Assembly (NCBI RefSeq): GCF_024701375.2
Contig: NZ_CP113910.1
Span: forward strand, 6,262,001-6,326,000
Reading direction: 5' to 3'
DNA from: Streptomyces sp. KMM 9044
GTDB lineage: Bacteria; Actinomycetota; Actinomycetes; Streptomycetales; Streptomycetaceae
Length of the DNA: 64,000 bases
This document shows, one piece after another, positions 7,983 to 17,344 of this stretch; the stretch's first letter is position 1; each line of letters starts with the position of its first letter. The notes beneath the pieces are model-generated. The model was not told the DNA's origin. It saw nothing but the letters and a program-made list of their open reading frames with translations, and did no database searches. The position numbers were made by a program, and so were the translations under genes.

Positions 7983-8638
7983 TCGCGGTACTCGTCGGCC
8001 TGCCGATCGGCATCCTGCTCGTCCTGACCGACCGGGGCGGACTGCTGCAGAACGCGCCCGTGAGCAAGGTCATCGGGCAGGTCGTGAACGTCGGCCGCTC
8101 GATGCCGTTCATCATCCTCATGGTCGCCCTGACGAGCTTCACCCGCTGGATCACCGGGACGTCCATCGGCAGCGAGGCCGCGATCGTGCCGCTCGCCATC
8201 AGCGGTATCCCCTTCTTCGCCCGCCTGGTCGAGACGGCCGTACGCGAAGTGGACCACGGGCTCGTCGAGGCCGTGCGGGCCATGGGCGGCAACACCTGGA
8301 CGATCGTCCGCAAGGTCCTCGTCCCCGAGTCCCTGCCCTCGCTGACCGCCGCCGCCACCACCACGGTCATCGCCCTCATCGGCTACTCGGCCATGGCAGG
8401 CGCCGTGGGCGGCGGCGGTCTCGGCGACTTCGCCGTCCGCTACGGCTACCAGCGCTTCGACAGCGAACTGATGTGGATCACCGTCGCGATCCTCGCCGTG
8501 GTCATCTCGGTCATCCAGTTCGCCGGCGACCTCGCGGTCCGCTCCCTGCGCCGCCGCGGCCGCTCGGTTGCCGCGCCCAGGCTGTGGCTGCTCAGGGCCA
8601 AGGAGCCCGTGACGGCCGACGCCGACAGGGCCGCGTAA
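7919..8638 (+). CDS. metI: methionine ABC transporter permease
   Basis: 239-residue inner-membrane permease of the MetNIQ importer. About five hydrophobic helices are visible, and the ABC-coupling loop reads VEAVRAMGGNTWTIVRKVLVP, the EAA motif contacting MetN. The in-frame sequence before the ATG (Ala-Thr-Trp-Ser-Gln) resembles a normal MetI N-terminus, so the gene probably began at 7904 before a T-to-C change at 7905. As annotated the protein lacks five residues before the first helix, which may be harmless, but translation initiation is likely weakened. It overlaps the extended metN by 64 bases. Confidence 0.88.
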   Translation: MQPLLVQACRETLAMVGWSTLIAVLVGLPIGILLVLTDRGGLLQNAPVSKVIGQVVNVGRSMPFIILMVALTSFTRWITGTSIGSEAAIVPLAISGIPFFARLVETAVREVDHGLVEAVRAMGGNTWTIVRKVLVPESLPSLTAAATTTVIALIGYSAMAGAVGGGGLGDFAVRYGYQRFDSELMWITVAILAVVISVIQFAGDLAVRSLRRRGRSVAAPRLWLLRAKEPVTADADRAA

Positions 8639-8699
8639 CCCCTCCGCCCCCCCGTACCACCGAGGCGGGGCCGCACCACCACCGGGAAAGGCACTTTTC

Positions 8700-9527
8700 G
8701 TGCGTAACACCGCCAAGACCGCCACCGCCGTTCTCGCCGCCGGAGCCCTGGCCCTCGGCCTCTCCGCCTGCGGCTCGGACAGCGGATCCGGCTCCGACGC
8801 CTCCGGCCCGCTGATCGTCGCGGCGAGCCCCGTGCCGCACGCCGAGATCCTCACCTTCGTCAAGGACAACCTGACCGAGGAGGCCGGCCTCGACCTCGAG
8901 GTCAAGGAGTTCACCGACTACGTCACGCCGAACACGGCGACGGAGGACGGCTCGGTCGGTGCGAACTTCTTCCAGACCCAGCCGTACCTCGACGACTTCA
9001 ACAAGAAGAACGGCACGCACATCGTGCCCCTTGTCGACGTGCACCTGGAGCCGCTCGGCCTGTACTCGTACAAGGTCGAGAAGGCCGGCGAGCTGAAGAA
9101 CGGCGCGACCGTCGCCGTCCCGAACGACACCGTCAACGAGGGGCGCGCGCTGCAGTTGCTCGCTGCCCACGGCCTGATCACCCTCAAGGAGGGCGTCGGC
9201 ACCGCGGCGACCCCCGCCGACGTCACCAAGAACCCGAAGAACCTCGAGTTCAAGGAGCTGGAGGCGGCCCAGACGCCGCGCTCCCTCGAGGACGTCGACG
9301 CCGCGGTGGTCAACGGAAACTACGCCATCGAGGCCGATCTCAAGCCGTCCGAGGACGCCCTCGTCCTGGAGTCCGCGAAGGGCAACCCGAACCTCAACCT
9401 CCTCGCCGTCAAGGAGGGCAACGAGGAGGACCCGCGCGTGAAGCAGCTCGCCGGGCTCCCCACCTCCGACGAGGTCGGGAAGTTCATCGACGACACGTAC
9501 GCGGGCTCCGTCGTCCCCTCCTTCTGA
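8700..9527 (+). CDS. metQ: methionine-binding lipoprotein (NlpA/MetQ family)
   Basis: 275-residue substrate-binding lipoprotein that captures methionine outside the membrane and hands it to MetI. The N-terminus has a Lys-containing n-region, an Ala/Leu-rich core and a lipobox LSAC, so it is processed by signal peptidase II and lipidated on Cys. The NlpA family signatures FTDYVTPN, ANFFQTQPYL and the AVVNGNYAIEA segment are clear. It follows metI by 61 bases and ends the operon before a strong hairpin. The start is the GTG at 8700. Confidence 0.93.
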   Translation: MRNTAKTATAVLAAGALALGLSACGSDSGSGSDASGPLIVAASPVPHAEILTFVKDNLTEEAGLDLEVKEFTDYVTPNTATEDGSVGANFFQTQPYLDDFNKKNGTHIVPLVDVHLEPLGLYSYKVEKAGELKNGATVAVPNDTVNEGRALQLLAAHGLITLKEGVGTAATPADVTKNPKNLEFKELEAAQTPRSLEDVDAAVVNGNYAIEADLKPSEDALVLESAKGNPNLNLLAVKEGNEEDPRVKQLAGLPTSDEVGKFIDDTYAGSVVPSF

Positions 9528-9599
9528 TCCTTCTGAACCGTTCCCCCCGACCGCCCGCACCGCGGTCCGCGCCGCGCCCGGCACCCGTCCGGCACTCTC

Positions 9600-9630
9600 G
9601 GGGTCCACTCCGGTACACGGAGTGGACCCC
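9600..9630 (+). terminator. terminator of metNIQ operon
   Basis: A perfect 13-bp stem (9600-9612 with 9618-9630) with a 5-base loop GTACA lies 73 bases after metQ. No U-tract follows, typical of hairpin terminators in this genus. Confidence 0.7.
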
Positions 9631-9710
9631 ATGGTGCGGCCCGCTGCTTTCATGCTGCATGCTGGGCAGTTCAGCGGTATCTGACGGTCACGAAGGTTAT
9701 GGAGCGGCGC

Positions 9711-10352
9711 ATGACGAGCAGCACCTTCCCCAACATCTCCATCAGCACGGAGCGGTTGGTGCTGCGTCCCCTCGACGTGGACGACGTGCCCACCCTGACC
9801 GAGATGATGAACGACGAGCAGATCGCCGCCTGGACCGACGTCTCCCAGCCCTTCACCGAGCAGGCCGCCCGCACCTGGATCACCGAGTACGCCCCCACCG
9901 AACGCGCGGCCGGACGCGGACTGGACCTCGCCGTCACGGAGTTCCTCACCCAGCGTCTGGTGGGCATCATCCAGCTCACCAAGACCAACTGGCACATCCG
10001 GTCCACCGAGCTCTCGTACGCCGTCGCCCCCTGGGCACGCGGCGAGGGCTACGCCTCCGAGGCCGCCATGGCCACTGCCCAGTGGCTCTTCGGCGACCAG
10101 AAGCTGGAACGCGTCGAGCTGCGCACCGCCGCCGACAACACCGCCTCGCAGCAGGTCGCCCAGAAGATCGGCTGCATCAGCGAGGGCGTCCTGCGCAACG
10201 CCTGTATAGCCCACGTCCGCGGTGACGACGGCGTCTGGACGGACGTGCGCACCGACTTCATCGTATGGAGCCTGCTGCCGGAGGACCTCGAGGGCTCGGC
10301 CGAGCACCTCGCCGACACAGGACAGTTCACCGCCTTCACCGACTGGAGCTGA
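9711..10352 (+). CDS. GNAT acetyltransferase, RimJ/RimL type
   Basis: 213-residue acetyltransferase resembling the ribosomal-protein N-acetyltransferase branch. The N-terminal STERLVLRPLDVDDV block, APWARGEGYASEAAM (acetyl-CoA-binding loop) and VELRTAADNTASQQVAQKIG are typical of RimL-like proteins. The real acceptor is unknown; many members modify small molecules or antibiotics. The ATG at 9711 has GGAG at 9701-9704 six bases upstream, better placed than the site before the ATG at 9699. Confidence 0.85.
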   Translation: MTSSTFPNISISTERLVLRPLDVDDVPTLTEMMNDEQIAAWTDVSQPFTEQAARTWITEYAPTERAAGRGLDLAVTEFLTQRLVGIIQLTKTNWHIRSTELSYAVAPWARGEGYASEAAMATAQWLFGDQKLERVELRTAADNTASQQVAQKIGCISEGVLRNACIAHVRGDDGVWTDVRTDFIVWSLLPEDLEGSAEHLADTGQFTAFTDWS

Positions 10353-10499
10353 ATCCCTCCCGGGGGACGGCCGACGGCAGGTCACCCCGGTCGACGGCCG
10401 TACCAGGTACTCTCACCAAGCCTGCCCGCCCGCAGGCGGAGCGGCCCGCCCGCGCCCGCACGCCCAAGACGCCCCGCGCACACCAGGAGACTGACAACG

Positions 10500-11711
10500 A
10501 TGGCCGACCGGGTCACGGTGATCGGCTGGGACGGTTCGCCGTTGACCGCAGCGGCCCGCGCCGCACTGGGCGCCGCCACTCTGGTGGCAGGCGCCGCGCA
10601 CCACCTGGAACTCCCCGAGGTACCCCCCGGCGCCGAACGCATCCGGCTCGGCAGCGCCGCCCTGGCCGCCCGCCGGGTTGCCGGCCACCGCGGCACGGCG
10701 GTGGTCCTCGCCGACGGTGACCCCGGCTTCTTCGGCGTCGTACGGACCCTGCGCGCACCCGAGTTCGGCCTGGAGGTCGAGGTCGTCCCCGCGGTCTCCT
10801 CCGTCGCCACCGCCTTCGCCCGAGCCGGAATGCCCTGGGACGACGCACACGTGGTCGTCGCACATCCCCGGACCCTGCGACGCGCGGTGAACGTGTGCCG
10901 GGCCCACACCAAGGTAGCGGTTCTCACCTCTCCCGGCGCCGGCCCTGCCGAACTGGGCCTGCTCCTGGAGGGCGTCCACCGCACCTTCGTCATCTGCGAG
11001 GAGCTCGGCACCACGCGCGAGCAGGTCAGCGTCGTCACCTCCGACAAGGCCGCCGACCACACCTGGCGCGACCCGAACGTCGTCATCGTCATCGGCGGCC
11101 AGGCCGCCGCCACCGCGTCCGGCGGCTGGATCGCCGGCCGCGACCCCGCAGCCGGCCCGCGCGGCTGGACGCTGCCGGCCGACGCCTACGGCGGCGACCT
11201 CGGCGAGGGCGAACGGGAGCCGCTGCGTGTCTCCCAGCTCGCCCGGCTCGGACCGGTCCCCGGTGACCTCGTATGGGACATCGGCTGCGGAAGCGGCGCC
11301 TTCGCCACCGAGGCGGCGCGGGCCGGTGCCGCGGTCATCGCCGTCGACAGCGACCCGCGGGCCTGCGCGCGCACCGATTCCACCGCCCGTCGGCACGGCG
11401 TCCAGCTCCAGATCGTGCACGGCACCGCTCCACAGGCGCTGGAGGACCTCCCCGAACCGGACGTCGTCAGGGTCGGCGGCGGGGGAGCGGCCGTGGTCCT
11501 GGCGGTCGCCGACCGCCGCCCGCAGCGCATCGTCACGCACGCCGCCACTCGCGACGCCGCCGAACGGATCGGCCGGGAACTGTCCGAGCACGGCTACCGG
11601 GCCGAGTGCGCCCTTCTGCAGTCCGTCGAACTCGACACCAGGGCCTGGACGGAGACCGAGCGGAGCATCGCGTTCCTGCTCAGCGGCGTGCTGCCGACGC
11701 GTACTCCCTGA
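10500..11711 (+). CDS. cobL: precorrin-6Y C5,15-methyltransferase (CbiE-CbiT fusion)
   Basis: 403-residue fusion for corrin ring methylation in cobalamin synthesis. Residues 1 to about 200 are the CbiE tetrapyrrole methylase (VTVIGWDGSPL, ADGDPGFFG) that methylates C5 and C15. Residues about 225-403 are CbiT, with SAM motif DIGCGSGAF at 260-268, which methylates/decarboxylates at C12 side chain. The fusion equals CobL of aerobic-type pathways. It is followed after 380 bases by bluB-cobT and then a CysG-like gene, so three cobalamin genes cluster here although the rest of the pathway is elsewhere. Confidence 0.9.
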   Translation: MADRVTVIGWDGSPLTAAARAALGAATLVAGAAHHLELPEVPPGAERIRLGSAALAARRVAGHRGTAVVLADGDPGFFGVVRTLRAPEFGLEVEVVPAVSSVATAFARAGMPWDDAHVVVAHPRTLRRAVNVCRAHTKVAVLTSPGAGPAELGLLLEGVHRTFVICEELGTTREQVSVVTSDKAADHTWRDPNVVIVIGGQAAATASGGWIAGRDPAAGPRGWTLPADAYGGDLGEGEREPLRVSQLARLGPVPGDLVWDIGCGSGAFATEAARAGAAVIAVDSDPRACARTDSTARRHGVQLQIVHGTAPQALEDLPEPDVVRVGGGGAAVVLAVADRRPQRIVTHAATRDAAERIGRELSEHGYRAECALLQSVELDTRAWTETERSIAFLLSGVLPTRTP

Positions 11712-12092
11712 TCGCGCCGCCCTGTTCCGATACCGTCCCCGCGATCGGATTGTCGTACCGCTCGCGGTAGGCTGACCGATCGTTGTACCGCAACTCGGAC
11801 GCACGCCGACCCGTCGGCCGATGTCCTGAAAACGCGCCCCTTCCGAGGCGTGTGTGGTACGGCACTACCCAAGGACGCGCAACGTGGCGCAGTCCACAGC
11901 GGAACCGCCGCGGATCAAGCTGACGCGGCGGTCGTACGGCAGCGACAATGCCTGTGAATGGCTTTGTCGCCATTTTGGGCAGGCTGTTCGTGCCGCTGGG
12001 GACGCACGCTCGTTCTTCAGTGTGGGGCGGTCGGGCGCGCCGTTCCGGGTGAGCTGGTCGTAGGAGCACCAACCGATGGGCGAGGGGTACGC
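11712..12092 (+). promoter_or_regulatory. structured 381-bp leader upstream of bluB-cobT
   Basis: This gap holds two consecutive stem-loops: CCGCCGCG (11905-11912) with CGCGGCGG (11924-11931), and an 11-bp stem with one mismatch (11942-11952 with 11960-11970). A TAGGCT -10-like hexamer lies at 11768-11773. I found no cobalamin-riboswitch signatures. A possible 59-codon ORF (GTG 11884 to TAG 12063) crosses both hairpins, and a six-codon ORF (12076-12096) with its own AGGAG ends in an ATGA overlap with the fusion gene start. The region is richer in A/T than its surroundings around 11940-11990. Confidence 0.45.
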
Positions 12093-15000
12093 ATGACCGA
12101 CACCGGCCGGGTCCCGGGCGAGGGGCAGCCGGAGAACGCAGGCAGGGTGGAGCAGCCGGGCGTCCCCGCGCCCGACTCGTACACCTACCTCTCCGAGAGT
12201 TCCGCCGAGGACGAAGACCTGCTGCTGCCCGGTGCCCGGGGTGCCTGGGGCAACGAGGTCGCACCACCCGCGCCGGAGCCGGTCGTCGAGACCGTGCACG
12301 AGCCGGGACCGCACGAGACGGGCGGCCGGGACACCGGCTCGGTCGACCTCGGGGGTGTCCGGCTGCCCGACCCCGGGCAGCCGCAGGCGCCCGGTCCCGC
12401 GGTCCCGCACGAGTCGCAGACACCGGCCGCACCGCGTCGTCCACTGCACCTGGGCCCGCCCATCCCCAGCACCACCGCCGGTCCGGTCCGTTCCCTCGCC
12501 GACCGCGGCCCGGCCGACGTGCCGGTGCGCCAGGTCGGCCCGTCGACCGTCGGCCCCGAGTACCTCGACGTGCCGCGCACCCGGGAGACGGCCCCGCAGA
12601 CGGCACAGCCCTGGGGCGTCCGGGCCGCGGTGGGCGCGACCGCCCAAGCGGAAACGGTTGCTCCGCCTCAGCAGTCCATGGGCGCCGCCCAGGCTCTGGT
12701 CGCACGCGTCGCGACGGAGGCGGGTGCCGGTCAGCCGCAGAACGCGCCGCGGCCCGCCGTGGCCGCCGTGGCCGCGGTGGACTGGCAGGGCGCCCCGGGG
12801 GGGCCCGAGGGCTCCTCCCTCCCGACGGCCGACGCGGCCGGGGCCGATCCGGGTCCGGGTCCGGGTTCGGATGCGGGTGCGGCGGCCGATGGGATCGCCG
12901 GGCCGCCCGAGGACCCCGGATACGAAGCCGGACCGGCCGAGGACGCCGTGCCGTCCCTCGTCCCGGGCGAGGGACCGCGTGCCGAGACCATTCCTGCGTC
13001 GGCTGCCGAGGCGCAGCCGCAGGCACAGGTGCCCGACGAGGTACAGGCTCCCGAGGCGGACGCCGACCCCGTCGTCGCCATGGAACCGGAGGCCCCGGCC
13101 CAGGAGACCGTGGCTGTCCAGGAGCCGGAGGGCGTCACCGCCACCGACGGATCCGACGACATCACCTCCGCCGCGGCCCACGAGCCCCAGGGTCCGTTCA
13201 CCGACCCGGCAGATCCGCAGGCAGCCGCCGCTGTCGCCCGGAGCGACGGCGACGCCGGGGCGTCCGCCCTCGCACCCGCCGAACCGGACGCACCCGCCGA
13301 GGAGGCACGGGCTCCCGAAGCCGCGGTCCTTCGGACGCCCGAGCACGCCGAGGCACCGGAGCACGCCGTCTCAGTCCCGGAAGCAACGCCTGCTCCCGGC
13401 ATGGAGCCCGCCCTCGGCACGGGGGTGGCACCCGTCGCGGCATCCGAACCCCTTGCCGAGGAGGCGAGCGGTCGGTGCGTCCCGGCCGCGCTCCCGGTCC
13501 AGGGGCCCCAGCAGACACCGGCCACCCCCTCCGCCCCACCCGCTCAGGAGGCGTGGACGCCGCTTCCCGTGCCGCCCGCCCCGCCTCGTCCCGAGGCCCC
13601 CGTCACCGACGCGACCGCTCCCGCCGTGGCCGTGCCCGCTCCCGACGGCGCCGCCACGCCGCTTCCCGGCAGTGTCTCCCTGGTGGCGGTGCCGGACCAG
13701 CCCCTGGGGGAGTTCGCCCCCGCCGAGGGAGTCGTGCCGACCGCCCCGCAGCTCGCGCCGACCCCGACGCAGCCCCTGAGCCCTCCCATCGAGGAACAAC
13801 CGCAACAGTCCGGGCCGGAGGCCGCCGCTCCGGTTCCCGCACAGCGCCAGGCCGACACCGGCGCCGTCACCGTGGCTCCCGCCCCGGAACCGGCCGCCGA
13901 ACCGCCGGCCCAGCAGGGACCCGCCGAGAACGCGCAGGCCGAGCACCCGCCCACGGAGCCCGGAGCGGCCCAGCCCGTACTCGCGCAGGACCCCGACGAC
14001 CTCGACACCCAAGGCGCCGGAGTGGCGGACGCCGCGCCGCCCGTCGGCCCCGCCGCCCCCGGCTATGACGACGCCGAGCGCGCGGCCGTGCAGAAGGTCA
14101 TGCGGGAGCGCCGGGACATCCGCAACGGCTTCCGTGACGACCCCATCCCGCACGAGGTCCTGCTCCGCGTCCTGGAGGCCGCCCACACCGCGCCCTCCGT
14201 GGGGCACTCGCAGCCCTGGGACTTCGTGGTCATCCGCTCCGCCGAGACCCGGCGCAGCATGCACGAACTGGCCGAGCGCCAGCGCGACGCCTACGCACAG
14301 TCGCTGCCCAAGGGCCGGGCGAAACAGTTCAAGGAACTGAAGATCGAGGCCATCCTCGACACCCCGGTGAACATCGTCGTCACCGCCGACCCGACCCGCG
14401 GCGGCCGGCACACCCTGGGCCGGCACACCCAGCCGCAGATGGCGCCGTACTCCGCCGCCCTGGCGGTCCAGAACCTGTGGCTCGCCGCGCGCGCCGAGGG
14501 CCTCGGGGTCGGCTGGGTCAGCTTCTTCGACGAGCGCGAGATGGTCCGCTCGCTGGGCCTGCCCGAGCACCTCGAAGTGGTCGCCTACCTGTGCGTGGGC
14601 TACGTCGACGAGTTCCCGGCCGAGCCGGAGCTGATGCAGGCCGGCTGGTCCAAGCGCCGCCCGCTGTCGTGGGTCGTGCACGAGGAGACGTACGGCAGGC
14701 GTGTGCTGCCCGGCGAGGAACCGCACGACCTGCTCGCCGAGACCGTCGCGCAGATCCGCCCGCTGGACGCCAAGGCGCTTGGCGAGGCCTGGGAACGGCA
14801 GAAGCGGATGACCAAGCCGGCCGGCGCGCTCGGCATGCTGGAGATCATCTCCGCGCAGTTGTCCGGGCTGTCCCGCCAGTGCCCGCCGCCCATCCCGGAG
14901 CCCGCGGCCGTCGCGGTCTTCGCGGGCGACCACGGTGTCCACGCCCAGGGCGTCACCCCGTGGCCGCAGGAGGTCACCGCCCAGATGGTGGCCAACTTCC

Positions 15001-15779
15001 TCGGCGGCGGAGCAGTCTGCAACGCCTTCGCCACCCAGGTGGGCGCCGAGGTCTGCGTGGTCGACGTCGGGGTGGCCTCCGACCTTCCGGCCACCCCGGG
15101 ACTGCTGCCGCGCAAGGTCCGCGCCGGCACCTCCGACATGACCGCCGGCCCCGCGATGACCCGCGAGGAGGCCAAGCAGGCCATCGAGGTGGGCATCGAG
15201 ACCGCCCGTGACCTGGTCGCCGCAGGCAACAAGGTACTGCTCACCGGTGAGATGGGCATCGCGAACACCACCGCGTCCGCCGCCCTGATCTCCGTCTTCA
15301 CCGGCGTGGACCCGGGCGAGGTCACCGGCCGGGGCACCGGCATCAACGACGAGACCCTGGTCCGCAAGACCGACGTCGTGCGCCGCGCCCTCGAACTGCA
15401 CCAGCCGGACCCGGCCGACCCCATCGGCGTCCTCGCCGCCGTCGGCGGGTTCGAGCACGCGGCCATGGTGGGCCTGCTCCTCGGTGGCGCGTCCCTGCGT
15501 ACGCCTGTGATCCTGGACGGTGTCAGCGCCGGGGCCGCGGCACTGGTGGCCCGTGCCATCGCCCCCGAGGTGCTGGCCGCCTGCATCGCGGGACACCGCA
15601 GCGCCGAGCCCGGCCATGTGGCCGCCCTCAACAAGCTGGGCCTGCGCCCGCTGATCGACCTCGACCTGCGCCTCGGCGAGGGCACGGGCGCGCTGCTCGC
15701 CCTGCCGATGGTGCAGAGCACCGCGCGCGTCATGCACGAGGTGGCGACGTTCGACTCGGCCGGCGTCACCGAGAAGTAG
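12093..15779 (+). CDS. cobT: BluB-CobT fusion with long disordered N-terminus (lower-ligand synthesis and activation)
   Basis: 1228-residue protein. Residues 1 to about 655 are low complexity, dominated by Pro, Ala, Glu and Val, with no recognisable domain. Residues about 658-880 are BluB-like (RERRDIRNGF, APSVGHSQPWDFV, VQNLWLAARAEGLGVGWVSF), the flavin-dependent enzyme that cuts FMN to make 5,6-dimethylbenzimidazole. Residues about 887-1225 are CobT (KPAGALG, FAGDHGVHAQGVTPWP, GEMGIANTTA, with the catalytic Glu in LRLGEGTGA), which attaches ribose-5-phosphate from nicotinate mononucleotide to the base. The fusion puts base synthesis and activation in one chain. The ATG at 12093 follows GAGGGG; no other start fits the codon-bias onset. 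Confidence 0.92.
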   Translation: MTDTGRVPGEGQPENAGRVEQPGVPAPDSYTYLSESSAEDEDLLLPGARGAWGNEVAPPAPEPVVETVHEPGPHETGGRDTGSVDLGGVRLPDPGQPQAPGPAVPHESQTPAAPRRPLHLGPPIPSTTAGPVRSLADRGPADVPVRQVGPSTVGPEYLDVPRTRETAPQTAQPWGVRAAVGATAQAETVAPPQQSMGAAQALVARVATEAGAGQPQNAPRPAVAAVAAVDWQGAPGGPEGSSLPTADAAGADPGPGPGSDAGAAADGIAGPPEDPGYEAGPAEDAVPSLVPGEGPRAETIPASAAEAQPQAQVPDEVQAPEADADPVVAMEPEAPAQETVAVQEPEGVTATDGSDDITSAAAHEPQGPFTDPADPQAAAAVARSDGDAGASALAPAEPDAPAEEARAPEAAVLRTPEHAEAPEHAVSVPEATPAPGMEPALGTGVAPVAASEPLAEEASGRCVPAALPVQGPQQTPATPSAPPAQEAWTPLPVPPAPPRPEAPVTDATAPAVAVPAPDGAATPLPGSVSLVAVPDQPLGEFAPAEGVVPTAPQLAPTPTQPLSPPIEEQPQQSGPEAAAPVPAQRQADTGAVTVAPAPEPAAEPPAQQGPAENAQAEHPPTEPGAAQPVLAQDPDDLDTQGAGVADAAPPVGPAAPGYDDAERAAVQKVMRERRDIRNGFRDDPIPHEVLLRVLEAAHTAPSVGHSQPWDFVVIRSAETRRSMHELAERQRDAYAQSLPKGRAKQFKELKIEAILDTPVNIVVTADPTRGGRHTLGRHTQPQMAPYSAALAVQNLWLAARAEGLGVGWVSFFDEREMVRSLGLPEHLEVVAYLCVGYVDEFPAEPELMQAGWSKRRPLSWVVHEETYGRRVLPGEEPHDLLAETVAQIRPLDAKALGEAWERQKRMTKPAGALGMLEIISAQLSGLSRQCPPPIPEPAAVAVFAGDHGVHAQGVTPWPQEVTAQMVANFLGGGAVCNAFATQVGAEVCVVDVGVASDLPATPGLLPRKVRAGTSDMTAGPAMTREEAKQAIEVGIETARDLVAAGNKVLLTGEMGIANTTASAALISVFTGVDPGEVTGRGTGINDETLVRKTDVVRRALELHQPDPADPIGVLAAVGGFEHAAMVGLLLGGASLRTPVILDGVSAGAAALVARAIAPEVLAACIAGHRSAEPGHVAALNKLGLRPLIDLDLRLGEGTGALLALPMVQSTARVMHEVATFDSAGVTEK

Positions 15780-15875
15780 AAGCAGGAGCAGAAGGAGCAG
15801 GCACCCCGAAGCGGGGTGGGGCGGCGGCAGGTGTTCCGTCGCAGTCGTCCCCCCCGCCGTACGCTGATTCCGCAA

Positions 15876-15896
15876 CCACACACCACACACCACACA
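15876..15896. repeat. 7-bp tandem repeat (CCACACA)x3
   Basis: Three exact copies of CCACACA lie in the 187-bp gap between the BluB-CobT gene and the CysG-like gene. It is unusually simple for this GC-rich chromosome; no function is evident. Confidence 0.7.
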
Positions 15897-15966
15897 CCGC
15901 ACGTCAGGGCCGCTCCAGCGCCGTAGCGCCCCTCGCACGCCCGCCTGTACGAGGAGCCGCAGCCTC

Positions 15967-17232
15967 ATGGCCGAACACCCTGCCTACCCCGTGGGCCTCC
16001 GCCTCACCGGCCGCCGAGTCGTCGTGCTCGGCGGTGGCCAGGTCGCCCAGCGTCGGCTGCCCGCCCTCATCGCAGCCGGCGGGGACATCGTCCTGATCTC
16101 ACCCGGGGCGACGCCTTCCGTGGAGGCGATGGCGGACGCCGGCGAGATCACCTGGGAGCGGCGCCGCTACACCGAGGGCGACCTCGCGGACGCCTGGTAC
16201 GCGCTGATCGCCACCAGCGACGGCGACGCCAACGCCCTCGCCTCCGCCGAGGCCGAACGCCACCGCGTCTGGTGTGTCCGCTCCGACGACGCGGACCGGG
16301 CCACGGCCTGGACCCCGGCCACCGGGCACAGCGAGGGCGTCACGGTCGCCGTTCTCACCACGGACGCCAAGGGCCGCGATCCCCGCCACACCGCCGCGAT
16401 CCGCGACGCCGTGGTCGAGGGCCTGCGTGACGGCACACTCGTCGCCCCGCACCACCGCACCCGCACCCCGGGCGTCGCCCTCGTCGGAGGCGGCCCCGGC
16501 GACCCGGACCTGATCACCGTGCGCGGACGCCGGCTGCTCGCCGAGGCGGACGTCGTCATCGCCGACCGGCTCGGCCCGCGCGACCTGCTGGCCGAACTCC
16601 CGCCGCACGTCGAGGTGATCGACGCGGCGAAGATCCCGTACGGCCGGTTCATGGCGCAGGAGGCCATCAACAACGCGCTGATCGAGCACGCCCGGCGGGG
16701 CAAGTCGGTCGTCCGGCTCAAGGGCGGCGACCCGTATGTCTTCGGCCGCGGCATGGAGGAGCTCCAGGCGCTCGCCGAGGCGGGCATCCCGTGCACCGTG
16801 GTCCCCGGTATCTCCAGCTCCGTCTCGGTCCCGGGCGCCGCCGGGATTCCGGTCACCCACCGCGGCGTGGCCCACGAGTTCACCGTGGTCAGCGGCCACG
16901 TCGCGCCCGACGACGAGCGTTCCCTGGTCGACTGGCCGTCCCTGGCGAAGCTGACCGGCACCCTGGTGGTGCTCATGGGCGTCGACAAGATCGGCCGGAT
17001 CGCCGAGACCCTCGTGGCGCACGGCAGGCCGCCGGACACCCCGGTCGCCCTCGTCCAGGAGGGCACCACGGCCGCCCAGCGCCGCGTCGACGCCACCCTC
17101 GCCACGGTCGCCGAGACCGTCCGCGCCGAAGAGGTCAAGCCACCGGCGGTCATCGTCATCGGCGAGGTCGTGTGCGTCGGCCCCCCGGCCGCGCAGGCTG
17201 CGAAACCTTCGCGGTCCGCGCAGTCCTCGTAA
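15967..17232 (+). CDS. cobA: uroporphyrinogen-III C-methyltransferase fused to siroheme synthase N-domain (CysG-like)
   Basis: 421-residue protein making precorrin-2, the branch point of siroheme and cobalamin. Residues 1 to about 150 are the NAD-binding precorrin-2 dehydrogenase-like half (VVVLGGGQVAQRR, GxGxxxxxR). Residues about 165-410 are the SAM-dependent uroporphyrinogen-III methylase (VALVGGGPGDPDLITVRG, VRLKGGDPYVFGRG, VVPGISSSVSVPGAAGIP). It is shorter than E. coli CysG (about 457 residues), with a reduced dimerisation region between halves. The clustered CbiET and BluB-CobT genes point to a cobalamin role, but siroheme supply is also possible. Confidence 0.9.
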   Translation: MAEHPAYPVGLRLTGRRVVVLGGGQVAQRRLPALIAAGGDIVLISPGATPSVEAMADAGEITWERRRYTEGDLADAWYALIATSDGDANALASAEAERHRVWCVRSDDADRATAWTPATGHSEGVTVAVLTTDAKGRDPRHTAAIRDAVVEGLRDGTLVAPHHRTRTPGVALVGGGPGDPDLITVRGRRLLAEADVVIADRLGPRDLLAELPPHVEVIDAAKIPYGRFMAQEAINNALIEHARRGKSVVRLKGGDPYVFGRGMEELQALAEAGIPCTVVPGISSSVSVPGAAGIPVTHRGVAHEFTVVSGHVAPDDERSLVDWPSLAKLTGTLVVLMGVDKIGRIAETLVAHGRPPDTPVALVQEGTTAAQRRVDATLATVAETVRAEEVKPPAVIVIGEVVCVGPPAAQAAKPSRSAQSS

Positions 17233-17344
17233 GCCTGCGCAGTCCTCGCGGACGCCAGGCGACGCATCCGAAAGAAACCCCCGGTAACGCGGCCGGACCC
17301 GGCCGTCGGCACCACACCATCCAGGACAAGGCAGTAGCACCCCC

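Noticed and set aside
11712..12092. Cobalamin riboswitch upstream of bluB-cobT
   Set aside because: No recognisable B12-box or conserved core; only local hairpins are present.
13371..15968. 865-codon minus-strand open frame opposite BluB-CobT
   Set aside because: Translation is low-complexity without family signatures, while the plus strand encodes intact BluB and CobT.
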